From positions 62,001-126,000 of the forward strand of contig JAICWO010000010.1 in NCBI GenBank assembly GCA_025934775.1: 64,000 nt of DNA, given 5' to 3'. Every line of letters starts with the position of its first letter. The first letter of the stretch is position 1. The translations under genes and the position numbers were made by a program. Below the pieces are notes generated by a model. It was given only the letters and a program-made list of their open reading frames with translations. It did no database searches and was not told the DNA's origin. This document shows positions 25,390 to 34,945 of this stretch, one piece after another. Source of the DNA: Gemmatimonadaceae bacterium (GTDB lineage Bacteria; Gemmatimonadota; Gemmatimonadetes; Gemmatimonadales; Gemmatimonadaceae).

Positions 25390-27195
25390 GTGAATAGATC
25401 GCTCGTAGTCGGTGGGCACGGAATGAACGGGATGCACGGGGCACACGGGAACGACACCAATGATTTTCTCCGTGCCCCCCGTACGGCCCGTGTTTCCCGT
25501 GCCCCATCACTTTTGCCTGGCGTACTGGCTTGTCTGGTGCTCGGCACGTTGTCTCTAGGTGCTTGCACGAAATCCACCAGCACCGCCGCCACGACCTCCA
25601 CCCCCGGCGCAGACTCCGCCGCGCAAGCCATCACCGCCAACGGGCTGCTCCAGCACATCAAAGATCTGTCATCAGACTCCATGGAAGGCCGCGGGCCGGG
25701 GACGCCGGGCGAGCAGAAGGCCGTCGCGTACATGCAGTCGCAGTTCAAGGCGCTCGGTCTCGCGCCCGGCAATCCCGACGGGACGTATCTCCAGAACGTC
25801 GATCTCATCGGCTACTGGTCGCATCCCAAGGCGACGATCACCGCCGGCGGAAAGAACGTGGCGCTCACGTATCCGCACGACTACATCGCCAACTCGCGGC
25901 ACAATCGGCCCGAGACCAAGGTCGACAACTCCGACATCGTCTTCGTGGGCTACGGCGTGGTCGCGCCCGAGTACCACTGGGACGACTACAAGGGCGTGGA
26001 CGTGAAGGGGAAGACGATCCTCATGCTCGTGAACGACCCGCCGGTGCGCGTCGCGAACGACACGGCGCTCGACACGACGATGTTCAAGGGCCGCGCGATG
26101 ACCTACTACGGCCGCTGGACGTACAAGTACGAGATCGCGACCGCCAAGGGTGCGGCCGCCGCGATCATCATTCACGAGACGGGACCCGCGGGCTATCCAT
26201 GGGCCGTGGTCGAGGGGAGCAACTCGAACGAGCAGTTCGACGTGATCTCGCCGGACGCGGAGAAGCGCGTGCCCGTGGAAGGATGGATCGCGCTCGACAA
26301 GGCGAAAGAACTGCTCGCCGACGCCGGCCAGAACTTCGACTCACTGAAGGCCGCTGCCGCACGCCCCGACTTCAAGCCCGTCGCGCTGAACGCGAAGGCG
26401 AGCTTCGACGTGAAGATCGACGTGCGCAAGATCCAGTCGCACAACGTGGTCGCGAAGCTCGCCGGCTCGGACAAGAAGGACGAGTACGTGATCTACACGG
26501 CGCACTGGGACCACCTCGGCAAGGACACCACGCTCAACGGCGACCAGATCTACAACGGCGCGATCGACAACGCCTCCGGCAGCTCGGCGCTATTAGAGAT
26601 CGCGAAAGCATACACCAAGCTCTCCGCGCCGCCGCGCCGGTCGATCCTCTTCCTCTCCGTGACCGCGGAAGAGAAGGGGCTCCTCGGCGCCAAGTACTAC
26701 GCGACGCATCCCCTGTATCCGCTGAAGCAGACCGCCGCGAACATCAACATGGACGGCATCAACCAGTGGGGGCGCACGAGCGACTACACGGTGATCGGGC
26801 TCGGCAACTCCACGCTCGACGACGTGCTCACGAACGTGCTGGCGACCGAGCATCGTACCGTGCGCCCTGATCCCGAGCCGGAGAAGGGCTTCTACTACCG
26901 GTCCGACCACTTCGAGTTCGCGAAGCAGGGCGTGCCGGCGCTCGACATCGATGCGGGAATCGACTTCATCGGGAAACCGAATGGTTACGGCATGCAGAAG
27001 CGCAATGAGTATACTGACAACGACTACCACAAGCCGTCCGACGAGGTCAAGCCGGATTGGGATCTCTCCGGCGCGGTCGAGGACGCGCAGACGCTGTTCA
27101 AGGTCGGTTACATCGTTGCCTCCACGCCGGCTCTGCCGGAGTGGAAAGCCGGCACCGAGTTCAAGGCGAAACGCGATTCCATGATGACGAAGTGA
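25390..27195 (+). CDS. M28 family metallopeptidase, lipoprotein
   Basis: A 601-residue zinc peptidase. The hydrophobic signal [15 protein letters not shown] places the lipidated Cys near residue 59, which leaves an unusually long 40-residue leader encoded by a palindromic repeat (25411-25509). The GTG at 25390 does have a GGAG site 5 bp upstream. A PA domain sits within residues 165-330. The M28 zinc residues lie in [36 protein letters not shown] and [10 protein letters not shown]. It likely acts as an aminopeptidase outside the cytoplasm. Its stop overlaps the next gene by 4 bp. Confidence 0.9.
   Translation: MNRSLVVGGHGMNGMHGAHGNDTNDFLRAPRTARVSRAPSLLPGVLACLVLGTLSLGACTKSTSTAATTSTPGADSAAQAITANGLLQHIKDLSSDSMEGRGPGTPGEQKAVAYMQSQFKALGLAPGNPDGTYLQNVDLIGYWSHPKATITAGGKNVALTYPHDYIANSRHNRPETKVDNSDIVFVGYGVVAPEYHWDDYKGVDVKGKTILMLVNDPPVRVANDTALDTTMFKGRAMTYYGRWTYKYEIATAKGAAAAIIIHETGPAGYPWAVVEGSNSNEQFDVISPDAEKRVPVEGWIALDKAKELLADAGQNFDSLKAAAARPDFKPVALNAKASFDVKIDVRKIQSHNVVAKLAGSDKKDEYVIYTAHWDHLGKDTTLNGDQIYNGAIDNASGSSALLEIAKAYTKLSAPPRRSILFLSVTAEEKGLLGAKYYATHPLYPLKQTAANINMDGINQWGRTSDYTVIGLGNSTLDDVLTNVLATEHRTVRPDPEPEKGFYYRSDHFEFAKQGVPALDIDAGIDFIGKPNGYGMQKRNEYTDNDYHKPSDEVKPDWDLSGAVEDAQTLFKVGYIVASTPALPEWKAGTEFKAKRDSMMTK
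25411..25509. repeat. Imperfect palindrome with CACGGG units inside the leader of the M28 gene
   Basis: The left arm (25411-25452) has units such as GGGCACGG, ACGGG and CACGGGG. The right arm (25468-25509) carries their complements (CCGTGCCCCCCGTACGGCCC and CCCGTGCCCC). It forms the same kind of long, imperfect hairpin as the one at 14531 but has been included in an open reading frame. Confidence 0.65.
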
Positions 27196-28202
27196 AACAT
27201 CTCGCAGCATTGCTGGCCGTCGTCGTGGCCGCCCTCTCGGCGGGCAGCTCGTCCGAGGGCGCCACGCGGCGGCCGGCGCCAGTCTCACCACCTCCGTTCG
27301 CCGTGCGCGACACGCTCGTCGTGCGCGTGCTCGACGTGGGGCAGGGCGACGCGACGCTGATCACGAATGGCGGGAGTCGTGTGCTGATCGACGGCGGCCC
27401 GGACGAGGCGCGCATGGGGGCGCTGCTCGACTCGCTGGGCATCGACGGGCAGACGATCGACGTCGTCATTCTCACGCACCAGCACGCGGACCACCTCGTC
27501 GGACTGCGGGCGCTCTTCGAGTCGCGCCGCAACATTGCCGTACGATACTTCTTCGAGAATGGCGATCCGTACACCGCGGCGAATCTGCGGCACCTGCGCG
27601 ACTCGATCGCCGCGCGCGTGGCGCGGCACGAGCTGGTGTATCGCGACACGGACGACCCCTGCGCGAACGGGCAGCCGCTCTGCACGATCACGCTCAAGGG
27701 CGGCGCGAAGCTTCACATCATGCGCCCGGATCCCGCTGGCCATGACCCGAACGATCGCTCCACCGCCGTGAAGCTCGTCGCCGCCGATTCCAGCTTCACG
27801 ATGTGGATCGCCGGCGACGCCGAGCAGGACGCGATCGGCTGGTTCCTGAACGAGGCGCACTACGACCGCAACCCCGGCATGCACGTCGACGTGCTCAAGG
27901 CGGACCATCACGGCAGTTGTAACGGCGTTACCAATGCCTATCTCTCCGCGCTCGCGCCGTCGATCGTCGTCGCGTCGGTGGGTGCGGTGAACTCGTACGG
28001 CCACATGCACGAGCAGGCCAAGGCGTTGTACGTGGCGCACCACGTGCCCTGGTATCGCACCGACCAGAATGGCACGATCGAGATCCGCGCGCCCGGCGCG
28101 AACGGCGCGCGCTATTCGGTGCACGCGCGAAACCCGCACACGGATCTCTCCGGCCCGTCGGACCGCGTGTCGACGCAGCCGCAGTGCAATCCCGTGCCAT
28201 GA
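27192..28202 (+). CDS. Exported MBL-fold hydrolase, ComEC C-terminal-like
   Basis: A 336-residue protein starting with GTG in a GTGA overlap with the M28 stop. A signal peptide covers about 24 residues. The metallo-beta-lactamase domain starts at [11 protein letters not shown] (47-57) and has the metal motif THQHADHL (95-102), an aspartate in IAGDAEQDA and [10 protein letters not shown]. This is the soluble form of the ComEC/Rec2 nuclease-like domain, without membrane channel. It is followed by a DUF3006 gene, a pairing also seen in Firmicutes. Nuclease or phosphodiesterase activity is inferred from the family. Confidence 0.88.
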   Translation: MKHLAALLAVVVAALSAGSSSEGATRRPAPVSPPPFAVRDTLVVRVLDVGQGDATLITNGGSRVLIDGGPDEARMGALLDSLGIDGQTIDVVILTHQHADHLVGLRALFESRRNIAVRYFFENGDPYTAANLRHLRDSIAARVARHELVYRDTDDPCANGQPLCTITLKGGAKLHIMRPDPAGHDPNDRSTAVKLVAADSSFTMWIAGDAEQDAIGWFLNEAHYDRNPGMHVDVLKADHHGSCNGVTNAYLSALAPSIVVASVGAVNSYGHMHEQAKALYVAHHVPWYRTDQNGTIEIRAPGANGARYSVHARNPHTDLSGPSDRVSTQPQCNPVP

Positions 28203-28212
28203 GGATACTCTA

Positions 28213-28500
28213 ATGCCCGAACAGCATCGCTGGACCGTGGACTCGATCGAGGAGTTCGTCGCCTCGATCGAAGTCGACGGCGGCACGTTGATTCAGCTTC
28301 CGCTGTGGATTCTCCCCGATGGCGTCCATCAGGGCGACGTGCTATCGGTGCACCATGATCGGCCGGCGAAGGGCGCCACGTCCGTGCTGCGGATCGAGAT
28401 CGACAGCGCGGCGACGAAGGACGGTATGGAGAAGTCCGCCGCGCAGGTCGCCGGCATCAAGCAGCAGTCTCGCGATGCCGGCGGAGACATCGCGCTCTGA
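28213..28500 (+). CDS. DUF3006 domain protein
   Basis: A 95-residue cytoplasmic protein matching the small DUF3006 family: WTVDSIEEFVASIEVDGG, then a QLPLWILPDGVHQGDVLSV core. Members are found beside MBL-fold ComEC-like proteins, as here, 10 bp downstream. Biochemical function is unknown; the conserved pairing suggests the two work together although one is exported by prediction. Confidence 0.75.
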   Translation: MPEQHRWTVDSIEEFVASIEVDGGTLIQLPLWILPDGVHQGDVLSVHHDRPAKGATSVLRIEIDSAATKDGMEKSAAQVAGIKQQSRDAGGDIAL

Positions 28501-28529
28501 TCGACCGCACGCGCGTGTGATGGCGCGTG

Positions 28530-31190
28530 CTACCGCAGCACTGAGATGGGATCGACGTGCGCCGCGCGGCGCACGGGCCTGAGCAGCGCCGCGCCGGCGC
28601 ACACGAGCAGCACGAGCACCGCCGCGCCGATCGCCACCGGGTCGAACTCCGCGACGCCGAACAACTGCGAGCGCACGAACCGGGCGGCGACCGCCACCCC
28701 GATCGCGCCGACAGCGAGGCCGAGCAGCATCCACGCGCCGCCCTGCCGCACCACGAGCCGCGCGATGGCGCCGGGCGTCGAGCCGAGCGCGACGCGCACG
28801 CCGAACTCCCGCTCGCGCGCCGCCGCCATGTTGGCGAACATCGCGTACACGCCGACCGACGCGAGCAGAAGCGCCAGCGCGCCGAACGCGGTCATCAGCA
28901 CGACGGGCACGCGGCGCATCGCGAACGAGTCGCCGAGCACGCTGCGCATCGTCGCGACCTTGTACATCGGGATCATCGGATCGATCGCGGCGATCACGCC
29001 GCGCGCGCTGTTCGTGAGCGCCACGGGATCGCCGGCCGTGCGGATCAACACCGTGTTTCCGTACGACTCCTGATGGAACGGCAGGTACATCGTCGGCTCG
29101 GGCACCAGGTGCGTGGGGTCGTTCCGTACATTGCCGACGACGCCGATCACCGTGATCCACGGGGCGCTTGGGTTGGGCGGCCCGATGTGAATGTGCGCGC
29201 CGACCGCGTTGCCCTTGGGCCAGTACTTGTGCGCCATCGCCTGGTTGATGACGATCACCGGCGGCGCGTTGGGCGCGTCGGTCGTCGTGAATCCGCGCCC
29301 GGCGGCGAGCGGGATGCCCATCGTATGAAAATACTCATCAGAGGCGCCGACGGTCAGAATGAACGGCACCGGCTCATTCGGCGGCCAGGGCGCATCCTGA
29401 ATGAACAGGCCGTTGCTGTTGTGCACCTGCGTCGGGAGCGCTGACGTGATCGCGACGGATGACACCCCGGGCAGCGCGCCGAGCTTTCGCAGCATCTCGT
29501 CGTACAACTGGTTGCGCGTCTCCAGCGTGCCGTAGGTGTTCGCGGGCGGATTGAGCTGGAAGGTGAGCAGCCCATCCGGGTTGAAGCCGATCGGCGCGCT
29601 CGTCATCGCGACCAGGCTGCGCGTGAGCAGGCCGGCGGCGGCGAGCAGGCTGACGCAGAGCGCGATCTGTCCGGCGACGAGCACGCCGCGCAGGCGCCGG
29701 GAGCGGATGCTCTCGCTCGACCCGCGCGTCTCGTCGCGCAGCGTACGCTGCGGGTCGGCGCGACCGACCGAGATCGCGGGGCCGATGCCGAAGGCGAGGC
29801 CGGTCGCGAGCGCCAGCGCGAACGTCACGGCGATCGCGCCCCCATCGAGCGACAGATTCGCATACGACGGAATCGCGTCGAGCGCGAGCCCGCGCAGCAG
29901 ACCGAGTCCGCCGACGGCGAGCGCGAGCCCGGCCACGCCGCCCGCCGCGGCAAGCAGCACGCTTTCGGTGAGGAGCTGCCGCACCAGCCGGCCGCGGCCC
30001 GCGCCAAGTGCCACGCGCACCGCGAACTCCTTGCGGCGCGAGATCGTCCGCGAGAGGAGCGCGCCGGCGAGATTGGCGCAGGTGATGAGCAGCACGAGCG
30101 CCGCGCTCGCGAGCAGCAGGAGCAGCGGACCGCGCGTGTCACCGACCATCGCGTCGCGCAGCGAGACCGCCGTGAGCTCGATGCCAAAATCATCTTTCGC
30201 GAACTCTTGCTCGAGCGCCGCGCCGATCGCGTTCATCTCGCGGCGTGCCGCGTCCTGCGCCACACCCGGAGCGAGCCGCCCGACGAAGCCGAAGTTGTGC
30301 GAGCCGCGCACCGCGATCGGGTCGCGCATGAAGAGCGACATCCCGAGCGGCTGGAAGAAATCCGCCGTGCCCTCCGGCGGCACGAAGTCGCGCGGCGTGA
30401 TGCCGACGATGGTCCGCGGCAGGCCGTTCAGGCGAATCGTTTGTCCGATCGCGCCGGCACGTCCGCCGAACAGACGCTGCCACGCACCGTACGAGATCAT
30501 CACGACGGTCGTGGTGTCGTGCAGCCCGTCGTCCTCGCGAAAGCCGGGACCGCGAATCGGCGAGACGCCGAGCGTGCGCAGGAGCCGCGGCTCGATGAAC
30601 ATCGCTTGCACCATCTGCGGCGCGCCGTCGCTCAGCAGCACGGCGTCGCGCGGATTGGTGAACGCGCCCAGGCTGGAGAACGAGTGCTGGCGCTCGCGGA
30701 CGTCGCTGATCGTGCCGGCGCTCAGCGCGCCCTTGGTCTGCGTACCGTCGCGGAAGGGACAGTAGAGCCGCATGAGCTGCCCGGGTGCGGCGTAGGGCAG
30801 TGGATCGAGCAGCACCGATTTCACCACACCGAACACCGCCGCGTTCGCGCCGATGCCCACGGCGAGCGTCACGAGCGCGAGCAGCGAGAAGAGCGGCGCG
30901 CGCACGGCTGATCGCACGGCGAAGCGCAGGTCCTGCCGCAGATCGCCGAGCCAATCGCGCCGCGCCGCGTGCTTGCGATCTTCGGTGAGCAGCTTGGCGC
31001 ACTCCTGCCGCACGCCCTGCATGTCGCCAAAGCGCGCCAGGGCCACGCGGCGCGCCTCGTTCGGCGTCATGCCGGCGGCGACGTACTGCGCGATGCGCTC
31101 CTCGAGATGGAATGCGAGCTCCTCGTCCACCTCGACTTGCGGCTTGGGCGTCACGAATCGGAAATCGCGATCGGATCGGTCGTGGTGCAT
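28530..31190 (-). CDS. ABC transporter permease, ADOP type (first copy)
   Basis: An 886-residue MacB/FtsX-like permease. Residues 1-75 are a permease-prefix helix bundle (VDEELAFHLEERIAQYVAAGMT). Then come two halves, each with a membrane helix, a periplasmic MacB_PCD domain and an FtsX segment of three helices: first half 90-430, second half 490-886. There is no ATPase gene nearby, as usual for this family. Function is unproven; relatives move peptides or lipoproteins or transmit mechanical signals. A PadR gene 13 bp upstream on the same strand likely controls it. Confidence 0.92.
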   Translation of the reverse strand: MHHDRSDRDFRFVTPKPQVEVDEELAFHLEERIAQYVAAGMTPNEARRVALARFGDMQGVRQECAKLLTEDRKHAARRDWLGDLRQDLRFAVRSAVRAPLFSLLALVTLAVGIGANAAVFGVVKSVLLDPLPYAAPGQLMRLYCPFRDGTQTKGALSAGTISDVRERQHSFSSLGAFTNPRDAVLLSDGAPQMVQAMFIEPRLLRTLGVSPIRGPGFREDDGLHDTTTVVMISYGAWQRLFGGRAGAIGQTIRLNGLPRTIVGITPRDFVPPEGTADFFQPLGMSLFMRDPIAVRGSHNFGFVGRLAPGVAQDAARREMNAIGAALEQEFAKDDFGIELTAVSLRDAMVGDTRGPLLLLLASAALVLLITCANLAGALLSRTISRRKEFAVRVALGAGRGRLVRQLLTESVLLAAAGGVAGLALAVGGLGLLRGLALDAIPSYANLSLDGGAIAVTFALALATGLAFGIGPAISVGRADPQRTLRDETRGSSESIRSRRLRGVLVAGQIALCVSLLAAAGLLTRSLVAMTSAPIGFNPDGLLTFQLNPPANTYGTLETRNQLYDEMLRKLGALPGVSSVAITSALPTQVHNSNGLFIQDAPWPPNEPVPFILTVGASDEYFHTMGIPLAAGRGFTTTDAPNAPPVIVINQAMAHKYWPKGNAVGAHIHIGPPNPSAPWITVIGVVGNVRNDPTHLVPEPTMYLPFHQESYGNTVLIRTAGDPVALTNSARGVIAAIDPMIPMYKVATMRSVLGDSFAMRRVPVVLMTAFGALALLLASVGVYAMFANMAAAREREFGVRVALGSTPGAIARLVVRQGGAWMLLGLAVGAIGVAVAARFVRSQLFGVAEFDPVAIGAAVLVLLVCAGAALLRPVRRAAHVDPISVLR

Positions 31191-31203
31191 GGTGTCTCCC
31201 GGC

Positions 31204-31557
31204 TCATTTCGCCCACGTCGGGGCAGTGCGGCTCGTGACGGCTTGCGTCACGGCGGCGGCGAACCGCTGCCACCCCGACGTCTGGTCGCGGAACTGCCGG
31301 CGGCCGGCGGCGGTGAGGTGGTAGTACTTCGCGCGGCGATTGTTCTCGGTGACGCCCCACCGCGCTTTGATCCACCCTTTGCGTGTCATGCGATACAGCG
31401 CGGGGTAGAGCGATCCCTCCTCGACGCGCAGCACGTCGTCGGTGGCGGATTCGATCCAGCTCGCGATTCCGTAGCCGTGCATCGGCCCCCAGGAGAGCGT
31501 CTTGAGGACGAGCAATTCCACGGTGCCCTGCAGGAGCCCGGAGTCTTTGTCGAACAT
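31204..31557 (-). CDS. PadR family transcriptional regulator (first copy)
   Basis: A 117-residue winged-helix repressor. LLVLKTLSWGPMHGYGIASWI and the wing VEEGSLYPALYRMTRKGWI are the PadR signature; RRAKYYHLTAAGRRQ leads into a short C-terminal dimer helix (PadR-s2 class). PadR proteins bind inverted repeats at their own promoters and release them on binding small hydrophobic ligands. It precedes the ADOP permease by 13 bp, so it is likely autoregulated and controls the pair. Confidence 0.93.
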   Translation of the reverse strand: MFDKDSGLLQGTVELLVLKTLSWGPMHGYGIASWIESATDDVLRVEEGSLYPALYRMTRKGWIKARWGVTENNRRAKYYHLTAAGRRQFRDQTSGWQRFAAAVTQAVTSRTAPTWAK

Positions 31558-31628
31558 CGGTCGGGGGGGAGAGAAGGCGAAGGGCGCGACGCCGGATGAG
31601 ACACCCCGTCCGGCGAGAAGGTTTGCTC

Positions 31629-31671
31629 ACTATACCGATCTAAGGGAAGGCGCGCCAGCGCTCTCCCTTAG
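31629..31671 (-). promoter_or_regulatory. Candidate padR promoter with inverted repeat
   Basis: CTAAGGGAAGGCGC (31640-31653) faces GCGCTCTCCCTTAG (31658-31671), a 14-bp stem with two mismatches and a 4-base loop. On the minus strand TATAGT (31634-31629) follows directly and fits a -10 box. It may be the operator of the first padR gene or the end of the dioxygenase transcript; there is no T run. Confidence 0.45.
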
Positions 31672-31693
31672 ACGTGCATAGGCAAGCAGCGCG

Positions 31694-32641
31694 TTACGGC
31701 CGGTGGGCCGCGCCGAGCGGCGGCAGCGCGGCTTCGATCGCGCTCCGCTGCGCCTCGAGCCACGGCGGCAGCACGAGCTGCTCGCCGAGGTGCGCCGGGT
31801 CCTCGTCCACCGCGAAGCCGGGTCCCTCCGTCGCCAGCTCGAACAACACGCCGCCCGGCTCGAGAAAATAGACGGACTTGAACCAGAATCGGTCGATCAC
31901 GTCCGTCGGCCGGCGATGCGCGGCGTCGATCCGCGCGCGCACGGCGAGCTCCGTCTCCACGTCCGCGACGCGCCACGCGACGTGGTGCATCGTGCCCACA
32001 CCCCACATGCCGCGCGGCACGTTCGGCTGCTCGCGCAGCTCGATGTGCTTGCCCGACCCGCCGCCGTCTACGCCGTAGCGATGCCAGCCGCCCTCTTCGC
32101 CGTAGTCGCTGAAGCCGAGCACGTTGGTGAGAAACGTCGCGGTGAGCGGCAGATCGCGCTCCCACGCGCGCACCGCGTGCAGCCCGACGATCTGCTTGTC
32201 CGCCGGAACGCTGCTCTCGCGCCACGGCGTGAACGCGCGCGCGTCGCTCGTCTCCACGAGCGCGAGGTGCTGGCCGTGCGGATCGACGACGGGCAGTGCG
32301 CGGTCGCCGCGGCGCGTCTCGATCGCCGCCATCTCGACGCCGTGTTCTGATAGCCGAGCCTGCCAGTACTCGAGCGTACCGGTGCGGATGGCGAGCGCGA
32401 TCTCGACGCCCAATCCAATTCCGAGTCGCCCGGGTGGGGAGCTCTGGAACGGGAAGAACGTCAAATCGGTTCCTGGATGGCCGTCCGCGTCGGCGTAGAA
32501 GAGGTGGTACGTCGTCGGGTCGTCCTGATTCACGCTCTTCTTTACCAAACGCATACCGAGCACGCGCGAGTAGAACTCCAGATTCTGTCTCGCGTCGCCA
32601 CAGATCGCCGTGATATGATGGATGCCGGTGATCTCGGTCAT
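31694..32641 (-). CDS. VOC family ring-cleaving dioxygenase-like protein
   Basis: A 315-residue protein made of two vicinal-oxygen-chelate modules. The first opens with ITGIHHITAICGDARQNLEFYSRV and the second with VVGLHAVRAWERDL; metal ligands are the His of HHIT, the His of MHHVAWRV and the Glu near the C-terminus. It matches the MhqO/LinE-like group that is induced by quinones and hydroquinones. The open frame runs upstream, but MTEITG at 32641 is the conserved start. The M28 gene is divergent, 143 bp away. Confidence 0.88.
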   Translation of the reverse strand: MTEITGIHHITAICGDARQNLEFYSRVLGMRLVKKSVNQDDPTTYHLFYADADGHPGTDLTFFPFQSSPPGRLGIGLGVEIALAIRTGTLEYWQARLSEHGVEMAAIETRRGDRALPVVDPHGQHLALVETSDARAFTPWRESSVPADKQIVGLHAVRAWERDLPLTATFLTNVLGFSDYGEEGGWHRYGVDGGGSGKHIELREQPNVPRGMWGVGTMHHVAWRVADVETELAVRARIDAAHRRPTDVIDRFWFKSVYFLEPGGVLFELATEGPGFAVDEDPAHLGEQLVLPPWLEAQRSAIEAALPPLGAAHRP

Positions 32642-32784
32642 GTCGCCGTTCCGTGAAACTCGTGAGTAGACGCGCGCGTTCGTGAGCTCGGCGCTGGCCG
32701 AAATGTACGGGCGCGACGCAATCCCGGTCCCGTGTGTATACTGAAAAACATCCCGCCTCGAACCTCTTCCTCTCCCCAAATCCC

Positions 32785-34515
32785 ATGAACCGAACAGTCA
32801 CGGCAACGCTGCTCGCGCTCATTCCCGCGATGCTCGGTGCGCAGGTCCAACAGGGCGCATCGACCGTGGTGCCGCAGCCGGCGACCAAGCTTCCCCTCAA
32901 GCACGCGGCCGAGCCCACGTCGGCTGAGATCTCCGCAAAGGATCTCATGACGCGGCTCTACATCTTTGCCGACGACTCGATGCAGGGCCGCGAAGCCGGC
33001 ACGATCGGCAACGTGAAGGGCACCGACTACATCGCCAGCGAAGTGAAGCGCTTCGGCCTGGAGCCCGCGGGCGACAACGGCACGTACTTCCAGACGATTC
33101 CGTTCAAGACGCGGAGCACGGACTCGACGTCCACGCTGATCGCGGGCGGCGAGTCGCTCGCGTACGGCACGGAGTGGGGCGGCTCTGGCCTGCAGTCGGT
33201 CGCCAGCTCCGATCTTGCCGTCGTGTACGGCGGCAATCTCGGTGACACCGCGTCGCTGATCGCGCCCGCGAACGCGCGCGGCAAGTTCGTCGTGCTCGCG
33301 CTCCCGAGCGGCCCGACGATGTTCCAGGCGTTCCGCAATGCGAGCCGTGTCGGGACGAGCGGCGCGGCCGCGATCGCGGTCATCGTGCCGCCGATGATTC
33401 TGCCATTCGCGACTCGCCCCGCGCAGTTCCTCGACGACCGTCCGGAAGGCGCGCCGGTCACGCCGCCGACGATCTTCGTCACGGAGCAAGGCGCCGCGAA
33501 GCTCTTCGCCACGCCGATCGCGCAGCTCAAGTCGGGCGAAGCGGGCAAGTCGGCCAATCTCGATCTGAAGATTCAGATCGCGCCCACGCCGTACCCGGCG
33601 CGCAACGTCGTCGCAATTCTCCCCGGCAGCGACGCCAAGCTCAAAGGCGAGTACGTCGCGATCGGCGGCCACAACGACCACGTCGGCTTCAACCACGCGC
33701 CGGTCGATCACGATTCGCTCCGGATCTTCAATCACATCGTCCGTCCGGGAGGCGCCGAGAACCAGGGCGCGCAGGCGACGGCGGAGCAGCAGGCGGAAGT
33801 GAACAAGGAGCTGGCCGCGTGGCGAGGCGCGCATCCGAACACCGCGCGGCCGGACTCGATCTTCAACGGCGCCGACGACGACGGCTCGGGCTCCGTGAGC
33901 GCTCTCGAGATCGCACAGAAGATGGCGTCGCTCGAGGGCGCCGCGCGTCCGAAGCGCTCGATCCTTTTCGTCTGGCACGTCGGAGAAGAGAAGGGCCTCC
34001 TCGGCTCGACCTACTTCACGGATCATCCGACGGTGCCGCGCGACTCCATCGTGGCGCAGCTCAACATGGACATGGTGGGCCGCGGCGATTCGTGGGACAT
34101 GACCGGCCTCACGAAGGACGGGAAGGAGATCCACGGCAACAAGGATTACCTGCAGCTCGTCGGCTCGCGCCGGCTCTCGACGGAGCTGGGCGACCTGATC
34201 GAGAAGGTGAACACCGAGGACCACCATGGGTTCGTGTTCGACTACTCGATCGACGCCAACAATCATCCGGCGAACATCTACTGCCGCAGCGACCACTACG
34301 AGTACGCGCGGTACGGCATCCCGATCACGTTCTTCACCACCGGCGGCCACTCGGACTATCACCAGGTGAGCGACGAGCCGGAGTACATCGACTACGACCA
34401 CATGGCCCGCGTCGACAAGCTGGTGGAGGACGTGGCGCTCCACGTGGCGAATCTGGATCACCGCGTCGTCGTCGATCACCCCAAGCCTGACCCGCACGGC
34501 GCCTGCAAGCAGTGA
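32785..34515 (+). CDS. Exported M28 family metallopeptidase
   Basis: A 576-residue secreted peptidase. The ATG at 32785 starts the signal MNRTVTATLLALIPAMLGAQ. A PA domain occupies roughly 150-260. Zinc residues lie in GGHNDHVGF, FNGADDDGSGSVSALEI, HVGEEKGLLGSTYF, NMDMVGRGDSW and the final SGHSDYH-like GGHSDYHQVSDEPEYI. An insert of about 50 residues between the first His and the bridging Asp is longer than in the M28 protein at 25390, so the two are not recent copies. A clear terminator follows. Confidence 0.9.
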   Translation: MNRTVTATLLALIPAMLGAQVQQGASTVVPQPATKLPLKHAAEPTSAEISAKDLMTRLYIFADDSMQGREAGTIGNVKGTDYIASEVKRFGLEPAGDNGTYFQTIPFKTRSTDSTSTLIAGGESLAYGTEWGGSGLQSVASSDLAVVYGGNLGDTASLIAPANARGKFVVLALPSGPTMFQAFRNASRVGTSGAAAIAVIVPPMILPFATRPAQFLDDRPEGAPVTPPTIFVTEQGAAKLFATPIAQLKSGEAGKSANLDLKIQIAPTPYPARNVVAILPGSDAKLKGEYVAIGGHNDHVGFNHAPVDHDSLRIFNHIVRPGGAENQGAQATAEQQAEVNKELAAWRGAHPNTARPDSIFNGADDDGSGSVSALEIAQKMASLEGAARPKRSILFVWHVGEEKGLLGSTYFTDHPTVPRDSIVAQLNMDMVGRGDSWDMTGLTKDGKEIHGNKDYLQLVGSRRLSTELGDLIEKVNTEDHHGFVFDYSIDANNHPANIYCRSDHYEYARYGIPITFFTTGGHSDYHQVSDEPEYIDYDHMARVDKLVEDVALHVANLDHRVVVDHPKPDPHGACKQ

Positions 34516-34535
34516 TGCCAGTTCTGTAAACGCAC

Positions 34536-34565
34536 GAGGCCGGCTCCCATGGAGCCGGCCTCTTT
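34536..34565 (+). terminator. Rho-independent terminator after the second M28 gene
   Basis: A perfect 12-bp stem, GAGGCCGGCTCC (34536-34547) and GGAGCCGGCCTC (34551-34562), with a 3-base loop and a short TTT tail. It sits 21 bp after the stop. Confidence 0.85.
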
Positions 34566-34604
34566 GCTGTCCTCATATCTCAAAACGCTCGATACGTCGC
34601 GATG

Positions 34605-34874
34605 TCAGTCGTCGAGCGGGATCGCCGTCACGCGCGCCTTCCCCTCGCCATCGTACTCCACGCGAACTCGCCACGGCCGGCAGCACACCTGGCAATCCTC
34701 GACGTACTCCTGGGCCGAGCCGCTGCCCGGATCGAGACCGACGTCGACTGTCTCGCCGCAGTACGGGCACACGACCACGCTCTCGGTGTCGGCGGTCCCG
34801 TCGCCGAGCGGAAAGTCCCGGTCGAGATCGAACTCGTCGAATCGGTCGAATTGATCGTCGAAGGCGAACCGCAT
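34605..34874 (-). CDS. CPXCG motif cysteine-rich protein
   Basis: An 89-residue protein of the small Cys_rich_CPXG family. The zinc-ribbon-like cysteines are C36 and C39 in VVCPYCGE, and C61 and C64 in DCQVCCRPW. An acidic, aromatic N-terminus (FDDQFDRFDEFDLDRDF) precedes them. Start chosen at MRFAFDD; 11 more residues are possible. Function unknown; probably binds one zinc. Divergent from cydA with a shared 71-bp promoter spacer. Confidence 0.85.
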   Translation of the reverse strand: MRFAFDDQFDRFDEFDLDRDFPLGDGTADTESVVVCPYCGETVDVGLDPGSGSAQEYVEDCQVCCRPWRVRVEYDGEGKARVTAIPLDD

Positions 34875-34945
34875 GCCTGAGTGTAGTGCGCGGCACGCCG
34901 GCCGCAATGGGCCTGCCGCCGGCCGGCTCGGTTAGATTCGACCGT

